46,161 nt of DNA from contig CANFLZ010000016.1 of the NCBI GenBank assembly GCA_947448135.1, forward strand, positions 1-46,161, in the 5' to 3' direction. The notes below the pieces were generated by a model. That model saw only the letters and a list, made by a program, of their open reading frames with translations, was not told the DNA's origin and did no database searches. Below are positions 33,814 through 42,593 of the stretch, one piece after another. The translations under genes and the position numbers were made by a program. This DNA comes from Flavobacteriales bacterium. Lineage in GTDB: Bacteria; Bacteroidota; Bacteroidia; Flavobacteriales_D; Sanyastnellaceae. Every line of letters starts with the position of its first letter. Position 1 is the first letter of the stretch.

Positions 33814-36800
33814 TTATTTTTCCAATGGTTTGCAATATTGTCCCAAATGAACTTTTCCATTCTGGAAATAGAAAGGATAATTGTCACCCAAAATATCTTC
33901 CATTCCTTGGATCGGATTAGGACTATCTTTCACAAATTTCCACTTGAAGTTCTTTGTTTTGTTGTTGCCATCAATGGCAACTCCGCTTCCATTCGAAATC
34001 AAGGTTAATCGTTTGATGATGTCTCGGTTGTCTGGACTGTTGCAAATTCCTTGAGCTTCATCACAGCAGCTGTAAGTACCATACAAATCACTCAAATCAA
34101 ACTCGTAAATTTTTCCAGGTTCCTCAGTGATGGGTTCTTTCGGTGTTGCTTTGGCTGGAGTCTCCTTGGGTTCCATATTCAACTCAGGCTTTCTGATTTT
34201 GGTTGAGGCAGTATCCTTCGGATTCATGTTCAATTCAGGTTTGCGAATCTCTTTCCCATTCTCATTCTCATTCGGTTTCTCACTCTGTTTCTCACTCTGT
34301 TTCTCTCTCTCTCTTACATTCTCATTCCCATTCTGTTTCTCAATCTGTTTCTGTTTCTCGCCCTCTTTCAAAGGGGTAAATGTCTTGCTCTCTGCCTCTG
34401 ACAATCCAATTTTCTTTCCTTTGAAATAGGCGGTGACAAATGCATCTTCATATCCTTGGGCTTTGACTTTTGCCAATTGAGCCTGCGCTTCCGAACGCTT
34501 CATATATTGTCCTGTAGAGTAGCGATATAGATTCTTGCTTTGGACATATTCTACATTCAAGTTGGGCAGATTGATTTCTCCTTCTAATGCAGGTCGACCA
34601 AATACGCCGACTTGAATGGTGAAGTATCCATTTTCATCCTCTTCGATTTTGTTGGCCTTCAATGGTTGATCGCTGGTGGCTTTTGGCTCTTCTTTCTTGG
34701 CAATTGGAGCTTTGGGTTCTTCCTGCTTGGCCTTTTCCGCGGCATCAACACTGATACGTTTTCCATCTTTGTAAACGACAACAAATGCATCTGGGTAGCC
34801 CATTTTGCGAATCTCATTTCGGGCATTCATGGCATCTTTTTTATCGGGGAACAAACCTGCCATGTAACGGGTGAAGCCGTTGTTCAATTTTTGTCCCATC
34901 ACTGGAGCAAAGTCATTGAAGGTGTTTTGCGGAATTGGCTTTTTGAATGCACCGACTTGAACAGAGTATACGATTCCTTCTGGCATCGGCTCATCAACTG
35001 GAATTGGATTCTGAGCGCCATAAGCAGATTTGTTGATGCGAACAAAGAATGGCTTGTCAACTCGCTCTGGCTTGGTGCGCATCAAATCCATTGCATCTTC
35101 TTTGGAATAGGAAGCGTTTTGAAGAACAATTCCATTCTTCTTCATTTTTTCCTCGTCGAATTTCATTCCGCTCAACTGAGCAGCCAAGTCGGCATCGATT
35201 TTTTCTGTCTCTATACGTTGAGTATCTGTCTCTTCAGGTTGTTTCTCTATCCGCGCGTTTTCGGCTGTTGCTGATCCAGCTTCCACCTTGTGGGTGCTGA
35301 ATTTGGCTCGGATGGCATTGGCATCGCTGGCCAGCAAAAATGCTTCGTCTTGGGTATTGTACAATTCAAAGATGGGCAATGCATCGATGGCTTTATTCAT
35401 ATGACGATACATGCTGGCTACCATCATATCCTTGGCAAACGCGGAGCGAATCAACTGATCTTTTTGAAGAGGATCAGTGATGGTCTCTGCTTTTTTGCGT
35501 TCATTCACTGCTAGGTTGCTAATGGAATCAGCGTCATGTCTAATTTGCTGAATGAATTGATTGAGTATCGTCTCCGATTTAATTTTGGATTCGTTGTCGT
35601 AATATTTCTTCAGAGCAACGGTTTTCTCAGCTTCAACCTCTTTCATAGCAATGGAGCGATACACCTCTTTATTGTCTACTTCCAGTGCAGCTCTGCGATT
35701 GGTGAGCGATGTATATTTTTGTTGAAGGATCTTCTCGTCATTTGGGTTGGAAGCTTTATCAATTGAATTTTGAATTTCAAAAATCGCTTTGTTCAAACTA
35801 TCCATTTTAGCGCGCTCTTTGAAAGATCCGCTGATATCTGGATATTTTTTCATCAAATCATACACCTTATGCTCTTCCATAGCATAGTTGGCGTCAAATT
35901 CTTTGAAGCTGGCGCTGTCAATGACTTCTTTGATCACCTTCGCAGATTTCAATGCCAAGGAGACATCTTCGTTGTCGCTAGGTTGTGGTGCAAAGGGTCC
36001 TTTTTTGTCTGCGCTTGGATTGGTTTTATTTCCTGAAGTTGTCGCCTCTGGGATAGATTTATTTTCGCCTTTGGGTGCAACATCTGGCTGTTTTTCAGTG
36101 GTAGGAGTTGCGCTTTTTTGTTGACCACCATTTTCAGTCGTAGCATTGTTTTGAGCGACATCGGTATTGGTTGGTGCAACTGCAGGACCTTTGATGTCAG
36201 GCGCATTGCCTGGCTGAGGAACCTCTTCTAAATTGTAATTTCGGGTCCACGAAACCTTGGCTTGGTCAAACAAAAGAGTATGCTTGTATGGCTCGTTGGA
36301 CTTGGCTTCTAGGGTTTTCATTTGACCTTGTAACTGCGCAATTTCATCTTTGGAAAGGGGAGTCTTTTCTGCTTCACTCAATCCCAAATCTTCTTGATTG
36401 GTCATCTGATTGTATACCTTGTTGGCCATTTGAGCTCCAACTGCCTCATCGTAGGTCTTCTTCACTTTGGGGTCGGCCAAAATGACTTCTGATCTTTTGT
36501 TCTTGGCAGCAGCTTGGGTTTGTGCTAAAGATGGTGCGTTGTTTTTCTTGTCTTCAATGACTTTAGCTTCTAAGACATTGAGCTCATGTACCAAGTCATT
36601 GTAAGATTTTTGATTGGCTTCATGTGATTTGGCAGCGGCCTTGGCTTTTTGAGGCATGGCATTCGCTGGCTTTTTGGGACGGGCTTGCTCTGCCAACAAT
36701 CGTTTTCTTTCCTCTGTTAACACCTCTACGGCTCCATCAACGTTGTTGTCTTTTAAGTAGCTCTGCAATTTCGTTGCTCGGCTAAGCAATTCTTTGGAGG

Positions 36801-38652
36801 TGGGTTCCAATGAACTTTGATACTCCGCAAGCTGATTGCCTAAATTCAAAGCACCTTGGGCTTTTAAACGATGCGCTTCTGCGGCTTCTCTCAATTCAGT
36901 GGATTGATTCAATATCTCGCGATCTTGATCCGTAAAGATGTACGGACTTCCTTTAGCCTTTGCTGATTCTACTTTGGCAGAAATTATTTTGGCCAATGAA
37001 TCCGACAGAATCATCTTGGCATTAGCTTGATTCATTTGTTGCTTGGCCAATTGAAATGCGGCTTGCTTTTGTTGTTGAACAACGGGTATCGCAGCGCTTG
37101 CCGCTTTTGCTTCGGCTTTCATTTCAGCCAATATATCATCGGCGGTTTTTCCTCTAGCAAAACCAGCTAGTGCAGGGGCGTTGGTCATACTGCGTTCCAA
37201 TGAAGCCATCTCTGCGGCTTCTTTGCTAACGCTCAAATTGGATTTTGAACGAAGCAATGCGGCCAACGAATTTTCCATGCCTGAATCCAAATTGGTATCC
37301 GCTCCATTGCGAACCACCAATTGTCCTGAGCCATCTTCCTTCTTCACGGCGTTCACCGTTTGAGGGAAATAAACAGCTCCTGATCTACCGGGTTGAACGT
37401 CAAATTCTGAAACCAATTTTTCTTCACTATCGGGCAATGAAACCGTATAGCTATATCTTCCTGGTTTAGGGAAATAAACATCAAACGCTCCTGACTTAAC
37501 TTCTGCAGTAACCTCACTAACAATCTCTCCTGTTTCCAAATCCTTAACAACAATCTGAGCAACGTTGTTCTCCGGATGTTCCATGTTGGTGAAGTGACCT
37601 TTGGCGTAAATGATTTCCAAAGGCGATCCCTGAAAGGATGTCTGATAAAGCGTGTAATGACTGATGTCGCTCGTTCTGGCAGTTGCAAATATGGCGGTTT
37701 GATTCGCAGCATCTGCAATGAACATCAAGTCATCATCGGGGGTGTTGAAACTAAATCCCAAATTAACGGGCTTCTTCCAACGTTTGCTCAGCGAGTCCAA
37801 ATCAGAGCGGAAAATATCATAGCCTCCCATGCTGTTGTGACCCTTAGAAGCAAAATACAAATGTTTTCCATCAGGATGGATAAATGGATAATCCTCGTCA
37901 TACGGGGTGTTGATTTTTCCAGCGACAAGAACGGGCTTGCCGTAACTGCCATCAGGTTTCAACTCGGCTTGAAAGATGTCCAATCCTGAAGTGTCAGAAA
38001 GCAAACTGAAATAAACCAATTTGGGTGTACCGTTGAGGTGTATCAAATGCGGCTCTGTAGATTTTCTGTCCTTGCTTCCCAAAAATTCTGTGGGAGTGGT
38101 GATGATTTTTCCTCCTACTGCTTCTAGTGGCAAGTAGCGAAAAAAGTTGATTCGTTCCGCTTCAATTTTCTTCTTGACGACCATCTCCTTGGGATTGGCC
38201 AAAAGCTTGGAGCCATAAATACACATTTGAATTTGACGCAGGGCATTGTATTTCCCCAATAGATCCGGTTCTGCGGTGTCTAAAAAAGTTTCGTACGCAT
38301 TGCAGGCTTCTGAAAACTGATAACTCAAATGCAATGCACGTCCTAGGTAATAATAAACTTCTGGTGATGAGTACCCCCCCTTGATACTTTGTTTCAAATA
38401 TTTGACCGAATTCGCTTTGTCCGCATCGCAATACATGGCGCATACCCCAAAGTGAAATGTATAATCTACATTCGATGGTGACAGCGAAATGAGCTGCGAA
38501 TACAATGGATAGGCATCCGACAATTGCTGAGCATTGTAAAAACTCAATGCTTCTTTGGCCAGCTTGGTTTCATCTTTTTTTGTCTGTGCGCTGAGGGGAA
38601 TCAGTGCGCCTAACAAAAAGAAGCCAAGCAATATTGTTTTTATTGTTTTCAC
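33814..38652 (-). CDS. Very large exported TPR/PD40/SPOR protein of unknown function
   Basis: A 1612-residue exported protein. Signal peptide 1-22 (ends PLSAQ), then TPR-like helices (about 25-150), PD40-like blades (about 215-345; DIFQAELKPDGSYG, YDIFRSDLDSLSKRW), a beta-sandwich segment (about 355-430), and roughly 800 residues of Ala/Lys/Gln-rich helical, coiled-coil-like sequence broken by a disordered Thr/Pro/Asn-rich stretch (about 810-905). Two SPOR-type domains follow (YSVQVGAFKKPIPQNTF, about 1225-1305; YFTIQVGVFGRP, about 1340-1417), a low-complexity Glu/Asn/Lys linker (about 1425-1505) and a Cys-containing C-terminal domain (LYGTYSCCDEAQGICNS). The start is GTG. The porE-like gene is 1 nt downstream. 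Peptidoglycan-binding SPOR plus PorE suggests an envelope scaffold; inference. Confidence 0.8.
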   Translation of the reverse strand: MKTIKTILLGFFLLGALIPLSAQTKKDETKLAKEALSFYNAQQLSDAYPLYSQLISLSPSNVDYTFHFGVCAMYCDADKANSVKYLKQSIKGGYSSPEVYYYLGRALHLSYQFSEACNAYETFLDTAEPDLLGKYNALRQIQMCIYGSKLLANPKEMVVKKKIEAERINFFRYLPLEAVGGKIITTPTEFLGSKDRKSTEPHLIHLNGTPKLVYFSLLSDTSGLDIFQAELKPDGSYGKPVLVAGKINTPYDEDYPFIHPDGKHLYFASKGHNSMGGYDIFRSDLDSLSKRWKKPVNLGFSFNTPDDDLMFIADAANQTAIFATARTSDISHYTLYQTSFQGSPLEIIYAKGHFTNMEHPENNVAQIVVKDLETGEIVSEVTAEVKSGAFDVYFPKPGRYSYTVSLPDSEEKLVSEFDVQPGRSGAVYFPQTVNAVKKEDGSGQLVVRNGADTNLDSGMENSLAALLRSKSNLSVSKEAAEMASLERSMTNAPALAGFARGKTADDILAEMKAEAKAASAAIPVVQQQKQAAFQLAKQQMNQANAKMILSDSLAKIISAKVESAKAKGSPYIFTDQDREILNQSTELREAAEAHRLKAQGALNLGNQLAEYQSSLEPTSKELLSRATKLQSYLKDNNVDGAVEVLTEERKRLLAEQARPKKPANAMPQKAKAAAKSHEANQKSYNDLVHELNVLEAKVIEDKKNNAPSLAQTQAAAKNKRSEVILADPKVKKTYDEAVGAQMANKVYNQMTNQEDLGLSEAEKTPLSKDEIAQLQGQMKTLEAKSNEPYKHTLLFDQAKVSWTRNYNLEEVPQPGNAPDIKGPAVAPTNTDVAQNNATTENGGQQKSATPTTEKQPDVAPKGENKSIPEATTSGNKTNPSADKKGPFAPQPSDNEDVSLALKSAKVIKEVIDSASFKEFDANYAMEEHKVYDLMKKYPDISGSFKERAKMDSLNKAIFEIQNSIDKASNPNDEKILQQKYTSLTNRRAALEVDNKEVYRSIAMKEVEAEKTVALKKYYDNESKIKSETILNQFIQQIRHDADSISNLAVNERKKAETITDPLQKDQLIRSAFAKDMMVASMYRHMNKAIDALPIFELYNTQDEAFLLASDANAIRAKFSTHKVEAGSATAENARIEKQPEETDTQRIETEKIDADLAAQLSGMKFDEEKMKKNGIVLQNASYSKEDAMDLMRTKPERVDKPFFVRINKSAYGAQNPIPVDEPMPEGIVYSVQVGAFKKPIPQNTFNDFAPVMGQKLNNGFTRYMAGLFPDKKDAMNARNEIRKMGYPDAFVVVYKDGKRISVDAAEKAKQEEPKAPIAKKEEPKATSDQPLKANKIEEDENGYFTIQVGVFGRPALEGEINLPNLNVEYVQSKNLYRYSTGQYMKRSEAQAQLAKVKAQGYEDAFVTAYFKGKKIGLSEAESKTFTPLKEGEKQKQIEKQNGNENVREREKQSEKQSEKPNENENGKEIRKPELNMNPKDTASTKIRKPELNMEPKETPAKATPKEPITEEPGKIYEFDLSDLYGTYSCCDEAQGICNSPDNRDIIKRLTLISNGSGVAIDGNNKTKNFKWKFVKDSPNPIQGMEDILGDNYPFYFQNGKVHLGQYCKPLEK
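34160..34375 (-). repeat. Low-complexity purine tract and 17-codon duplication inside the giant gene
   Basis: On the coding strand about 34258-34370 is almost all A/G, built from GAGAAACAGA-like and GAATGAGAATG-like units that encode Glu/Asn/Lys/Gln runs. Just downstream IRKPELNM occurs twice, 51 bp (17 codons) apart. Both look like products of strand slippage. Confidence 0.8.
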
Positions 38653-38672
38653 GGTTCGGTTTATTGAATTTC

Positions 38673-38680
38673 GAAATATA
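38673..38680 (-). promoter_or_regulatory. -7-like box (TATATTTC) of the giant gene
   Basis: TATATTTC differs from TAnnTTTG at the last base and lies 20 nt upstream of the GTG start at 38652. It shares a 74 nt divergent region with the box at 38715-38722. Confidence 0.4.
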
Positions 38681-38714
38681 AAACAATCCCTTCAATTCAC
38701 CAATTTTATTCCGC

Positions 38715-38722
38715 TACATTTG
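38715..38722 (+). promoter_or_regulatory. -7 box (TACATTTG) 4 nt before the DUF423-endonuclease ATG
   Basis: TACATTTG fits TAnnTTTG exactly and leaves 4 nt (CGGC) to the ATG at 38727, predicting a leaderless or nearly leaderless transcript for the DUF423 part of the gene. Confidence 0.6.
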
Positions 38723-38726
38723 CGGC

Positions 38727-40484
38727 ATGGTGAAAAGAGTTATTCCATTTGTTTTTATGGCCTCAGCCATTGCATTGGGAGCAATGGGAGCGCATTATTT
38801 GAAGTCTGTTTTGTCGGAGAAAATGATGACAGCGTTTCAAACAGGTGTTTTGTATCAAATGGTACACGGTCTTGGACTGCTCGCTCTGTGGGGTTTAAAG
38901 GATAAATGGACCAACGAAAAGTCTTTTAAAACTACTGTTCTTTTGTTGTCTTGGGGAACAATTTTATTTTCAGGTTCAATTTATATGTTGGCTTTGAATG
39001 AATGGGGAAATTGGGGAATGGAGAAAATATTTGGCCCCATAACGCCGATTGGAGGAGTTTGTATGATTGCAGGTTGGGTTTATGCTGGCAATCATTGGAC
39101 GAAAAAGTCTAAAATGAGTTTGGTGGCCTTATTGATTTTGTCTTCAAATTTTTCTTGGGGACAATTGACGGTTTCAAATATAACCACATACAAAGCGCAT
39201 CTTTCTTGGCCTGCTGCGCCTGGAGCAAATGGCTATTTGATTCTTCGATCTCAGGACACCATAACTTCAATCCCACAAGAAGCCATGTCTTATCAAGTGG
39301 GAGATTACATCGGCAATGCACAAGTGGCTTATGTGGGTAATTTGTTGGCATTTGATCAACTGACCTTGCGCGCATCTTCGCATTATTTTTTCCAATTGTA
39401 CAGTTGGATCGGGGGCATTTTAGGAAATACCTATTTCCCAGATGGCCCACAATTGGATTTCACAACGCCTTTCAATATGATGGGAACCTATTACGATGGG
39501 ATTGATTCAACGGCACTCACTTTCGTGGATGACCTCAAGGCCCGTATTCGCAGTCCATACAATAAGATCAGTTACAATAGTTATGACGAAACAATGATCA
39601 ATGATTATGCACATGTTGACACAACAGGCGGACAGCAAATTGTCAATTGTGTTTACTCTCAATTTCATTATTTGTTCACGCCTCCATTTGGTTGGCTGCC
39701 TATCAGTCGCGAGCATACTTATTGCCACAGTTGGATGCCAAGCTATTCATCAACAAGCACGGATGAATATGCAGACCAACATCATTTATTTCCTGTTCAA
39801 CAAAACAATGCCAATGGCGTAAGAAGCAATCATCCTTTGGGTGAAGTTGTGACGCCAGTATCGACTTTTGGATTGGCCAATATGGGAAATAATGATCAAG
39901 GATATTTGGTGTATGAACCTCGTGAAGTGCACAAAGGTGACGCTGCCAGAGCGTTGTTGTATATGTCTCTGCGATATGATGATGTCAATGGATTGGATTG
40001 GTCTTTTGATTACTTGAACAATGTTACTTTACCAGGATTGAGCGAGGGAAGTCAATCATTGGAAACCCTTTTGACTTGGCACTTCCAGGATTTGCCGGAT
40101 GCTTATGAGCGTGGAAGAAACGACTACATTCAGAGCAATCAACTCAATAGAAATCCTTTTGTTGATCATCCTTTTTGGGTCAATCGAATCAATTTCGCGG
40201 ATATGTCTTACATCGCTATTCCCAATGATATTCATGAAAATGAAACATCATTCAATTTGCATGTTTTAGACAATGGAGGAATTCCAGTTGTTGTTAAGAA
40301 CAACAATGCATTAACTGATTTTCGTGTGTTGGATCAAGCGGGCAGAGTGGTGGTTCAGTTGAAAATTTCCGCTGGAGTTTTGCGATTCCAAGACTTGAAT
40401 TTGTCCGATGGCTTGTACTTTGTACAATGCTCTGATTCCAAAGGAAGCAAGGCTATTTCAGTGGTTCAACATCACCAAAATTGA
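38727..40484 (+). CDS. DUF423 membrane protein fused in frame to T9SS-secreted endonuclease I
   Basis: A 585-residue open frame of two normally separate proteins. Residues 1 to about 125 are a complete DUF423 (YgdD-like) inner-membrane protein with four hydrophobic helices (MASAIALGAMGAHYLK, YQMVHGLGLLALWG, GTILFSGSIYMLAL, TPIGGVCMIAGW). At Met130 (ATG at 39114) a typical signal peptide begins: KKSK-MSLVALLILSSNFSWGQ. A fibronectin III-like domain follows (about 147-235), then an endonuclease I (PF04231-type) domain (about 250-475) with SREHTYCHSW, DQHHLFPV, RSNHPLGEV and YEPREVHKGDAARALLYM, and a T9SS-type C-terminal domain (about 505-585). No stop separates the halves. It may be a true fusion, or the nuclease may also start internally. 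It overlaps meaB by 32 nt at the 3' end. Confidence 0.88.
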   Translation: MVKRVIPFVFMASAIALGAMGAHYLKSVLSEKMMTAFQTGVLYQMVHGLGLLALWGLKDKWTNEKSFKTTVLLLSWGTILFSGSIYMLALNEWGNWGMEKIFGPITPIGGVCMIAGWVYAGNHWTKKSKMSLVALLILSSNFSWGQLTVSNITTYKAHLSWPAAPGANGYLILRSQDTITSIPQEAMSYQVGDYIGNAQVAYVGNLLAFDQLTLRASSHYFFQLYSWIGGILGNTYFPDGPQLDFTTPFNMMGTYYDGIDSTALTFVDDLKARIRSPYNKISYNSYDETMINDYAHVDTTGGQQIVNCVYSQFHYLFTPPFGWLPISREHTYCHSWMPSYSSTSTDEYADQHHLFPVQQNNANGVRSNHPLGEVVTPVSTFGLANMGNNDQGYLVYEPREVHKGDAARALLYMSLRYDDVNGLDWSFDYLNNVTLPGLSEGSQSLETLLTWHFQDLPDAYERGRNDYIQSNQLNRNPFVDHPFWVNRINFADMSYIAIPNDIHENETSFNLHVLDNGGIPVVVKNNNALTDFRVLDQAGRVVVQLKISAGVLRFQDLNLSDGLYFVQCSDSKGSKAISVVQHHQN

Positions 40485-41517
40485 GATAAGAAATCATTTC
40501 GTGCACCGCTGCTGAAATGCTCATTTCTTGGGAAGCTACTTTTGATTCAATATTGTTCAAAGCGTTCTGTAACGCAATGTTTTTTGACATTTTATACCTG
40601 AGTTGACGAAGCCACTCTTGTTCAAATTGCCAATGCAATTGCTGACTTCGGCGTTGTTTCCAAAGCCTATGTTTACTCCATTCTTCGAAACGAGTAAGCT
40701 CCTGACTCAATTCTGAAATGCCTTTTTTCTTGAGTGCACTGATGTTTAAAACAGATGGCAACCACTGGTCTGGCCGCTCTGGAAATAAATGAAGTGCATT
40801 TTGATATTCAGCTTTGGCCAATTGGGCAGGCTTAAGATTGGTTCCATCTGATTTGGTAATGGCCATCATATCGCACATCTCCATGATACCTCGCTTGATG
40901 CCTTGCAATTGATCACCTGCTCCGGCCAACATCAACAAAAGAAAACAATCGGTCATGTGATACACTGCGGTTTCGCTTTGTCCCACTCCTACAGTCTCAA
41001 TGATGATTCGATCAAACCCTGCTGCTTCACACAGCAAAATGGCTTCATGTGTGCGGGACGCCACCCCTCCCAATTCATTGGAGGAAGCTGTTGGGCGAAT
41101 AAATGCTTGTGGATGCATGGACAGTTGTTCCATTCTGGTCTTGTCCCCTAAAATAGATCCTTGACTGATGGGGCTGGAGGGATCAATGGCCAATACCGCA
41201 ACCTTATGTCCCTCTTCTATCCAATGCAATCCCAATGCTTCAATCAGGGTTGATTTACCTACTCCTGGAACTCCTGTAATTCCCAAACGAAAAGAATTTC
41301 CGGTGTTGGGAAGTATTTTGGCGAGCAAATGTTCTGTAAGTTCTCGGTGATGTGCCAAGGTACTTTCTGACCAAGTAATGCCTTGAGACAAAGCGCTACG
41401 ATGACCTTGCAAAAGTTCTTGCGCGACAATATCGATGTCTTGAAATTGTTGACGCTTTCTTATTGCGTCAATCAGATGCCTACGCGAGTGTTCTTTGGAG
41501 GCATCTGAAGCCGACAT
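40453..41517 (-). CDS. meaB: Methylmalonyl-CoA mutase-associated GTPase MeaB
   Basis: A 354-residue G3E-family GTPase (MeaB/ArgK) that protects and reactivates methylmalonyl-CoA mutase and gates cofactor loading. Motifs: Walker A GITGVPGVGKSTLIEALG (about 79-96), AIDPSSPISQGSILGDKTRM (about 111-130), the switch region IIETVGVGQSE and a base-recognition TKSD where NKxD is usual. A C-terminal helical dimerisation arm is present. The partner mutase is fused MutA-MutB at 14.7-17.6 kb, not adjacent. It lies 9 nt behind pdhB with no box between, so the two are probably co-transcribed. Its 3' end overlaps the endonuclease gene tail by 32 nt on the opposite strand. Confidence 0.93.
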   Translation of the reverse strand: MSASDASKEHSRRHLIDAIRKRQQFQDIDIVAQELLQGHRSALSQGITWSESTLAHHRELTEHLLAKILPNTGNSFRLGITGVPGVGKSTLIEALGLHWIEEGHKVAVLAIDPSSPISQGSILGDKTRMEQLSMHPQAFIRPTASSNELGGVASRTHEAILLCEAAGFDRIIIETVGVGQSETAVYHMTDCFLLLMLAGAGDQLQGIKRGIMEMCDMMAITKSDGTNLKPAQLAKAEYQNALHLFPERPDQWLPSVLNISALKKKGISELSQELTRFEEWSKHRLWKQRRSQQLHWQFEQEWLRQLRYKMSKNIALQNALNNIESKVASQEMSISAAVHEMISYLNFGDVEPLK

Positions 41518-41526
41518 GGTGTTGTT

Positions 41527-42504
41527 TTATTTGTAACAAACTTCTTTTGCAGCTTGAACGACATCTTTGATTTGAGGCAATGCTGCTTCAATCAAGGTAG
41601 TTGCAAATGCAAAAGGAGTGTCGGTTTGTGTCAAACGTCGAATTGGCGCATCCAAATAATCAAAAGCATTGCGTTGAACGCGGTATGCGATTTCAGTTGA
41701 AATACTGGCAACAGGCCAACTTTCTTCGAGGATGATCAATCGGTTTGTTTTCTTCACAGATGTGATGATGGTATCGATATCCAAAGGACGAATGGTACGC
41801 AAATCAATCACTTCAACGCTGATGCCTTCTTTCTCACATTCTTCTGCAGCCGCCAACGCGGTTTTCATGATTTTTCCGAAAGAAACCAAAGTAACATCTG
41901 TTCCCTCGCGCTTGATATCAGCGACACCGATGGGTAAGATGTACTCACCATCTGGAACCATACCCTTGTCACCATACATCTTTTCCGATTCCATGAACAA
42001 CACAGGATCGTTGTCGCGAATAGCCGCTTTCAATAAGCCTTTCGCATCATAGGGGTTAGAAGGTGTAATGACTTTCAAACCGGGTACGTGCGCATAGAAG
42101 GCCTCGAAACTTTGGCTGTGGGTTGCGGCCAATTGACCGGCTGTACCATTAGGAGCGCGGAAAACGATGGGAACATTGTATTGTCCACCAGACATCTGCA
42201 ACATTTTTGCTGCAGAATTGATGATTTGGTCAGCGGCCAAAATAGCAAAGTTCCAAGTCATGAATTCTACCACTGGACGCAATCCATTCATGGCTGCACC
42301 AACGGCAATACCGGCAAATCCCAATTCAGCGATTGGCGTATCAATGACACGCTTCGGACCAAATTCGTCCAACATTCCTTTGGAAGCTTTATAAGCTCCA
42401 TTGTATTCTGCCACTTCCTCTCCCAATAAAAATACGGAAGAATCTCTTCTCATTTCTTCTGTCATGGCCTCACAGATGGCCTCTCTAAACTGAATTTCGC
42501 GCAT
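41527..42504 (-). CDS. pdhB: Pyruvate dehydrogenase E1 component, beta subunit
   Basis: The beta subunit of the heterotetrameric E1, which decarboxylates pyruvate with thiamine diphosphate. The 325-residue chain begins MREIQFREAICEAM and has LLGEEVAEYNGAYKASKGML (about 26-45), DTPIAELGFAGIAVGAAM (about 54-71), FRAPNGTAGQLAATHSQSFE (about 113-132) and LEESWPVASISTEIA near the C-terminal transketolase domain, a clear pyruvate rather than branched-chain pattern. The start at 42504 is supported by the -7 box at 42524-42531, which lies downstream of the alternative ATG at 42543. The alpha subunit, E2 and E3 are not in the window. MeaB follows 9 nt behind. Confidence 0.95.
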   Translation of the reverse strand: MREIQFREAICEAMTEEMRRDSSVFLLGEEVAEYNGAYKASKGMLDEFGPKRVIDTPIAELGFAGIAVGAAMNGLRPVVEFMTWNFAILAADQIINSAAKMLQMSGGQYNVPIVFRAPNGTAGQLAATHSQSFEAFYAHVPGLKVITPSNPYDAKGLLKAAIRDNDPVLFMESEKMYGDKGMVPDGEYILPIGVADIKREGTDVTLVSFGKIMKTALAAAEECEKEGISVEVIDLRTIRPLDIDTIITSVKKTNRLIILEESWPVASISTEIAYRVQRNAFDYLDAPIRRLTQTDTPFAFATTLIEAALPQIKDVVQAAKEVCYK

Positions 42505-42523
42505 GGTATATTTTCTAGCTCGA

Positions 42524-42531
42524 CAAAAATA
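42524..42531 (-). promoter_or_regulatory. -7 box (TATTTTTG) of pdhB
   Basis: TATTTTTG on the minus strand fits TAnnTTTG and lies 19 nt before the ATG at 42504. It settles the start, because the earlier ATG at 42543 would lie upstream of the transcript. Confidence 0.55.
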
Positions 42532-42581
42532 AGAGATTGACAAGAAAACAAATAGATTATTTACAGAAGTTTTAAAATAAT

Positions 42582-42589
42582 TACTTTTG
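42582..42589 (+). promoter_or_regulatory. -7 box (TACTTTTG) 4 nt before the small membrane-protein gene
   Basis: TACTTTTG fits TAnnTTTG exactly and leaves 4 nt (ACCC) before the ATG at 42594. No Shine-Dalgarno-like or A-rich leader can fit in between. Confidence 0.6.
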
Positions 42590-42593
42590 ACCC

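Noticed and set aside
33813-33887. 25-residue extension of the PorE-like protein
   Set aside because: It would overlap the upstream gene and place non-hydrophobic residues before an otherwise perfect signal peptide.
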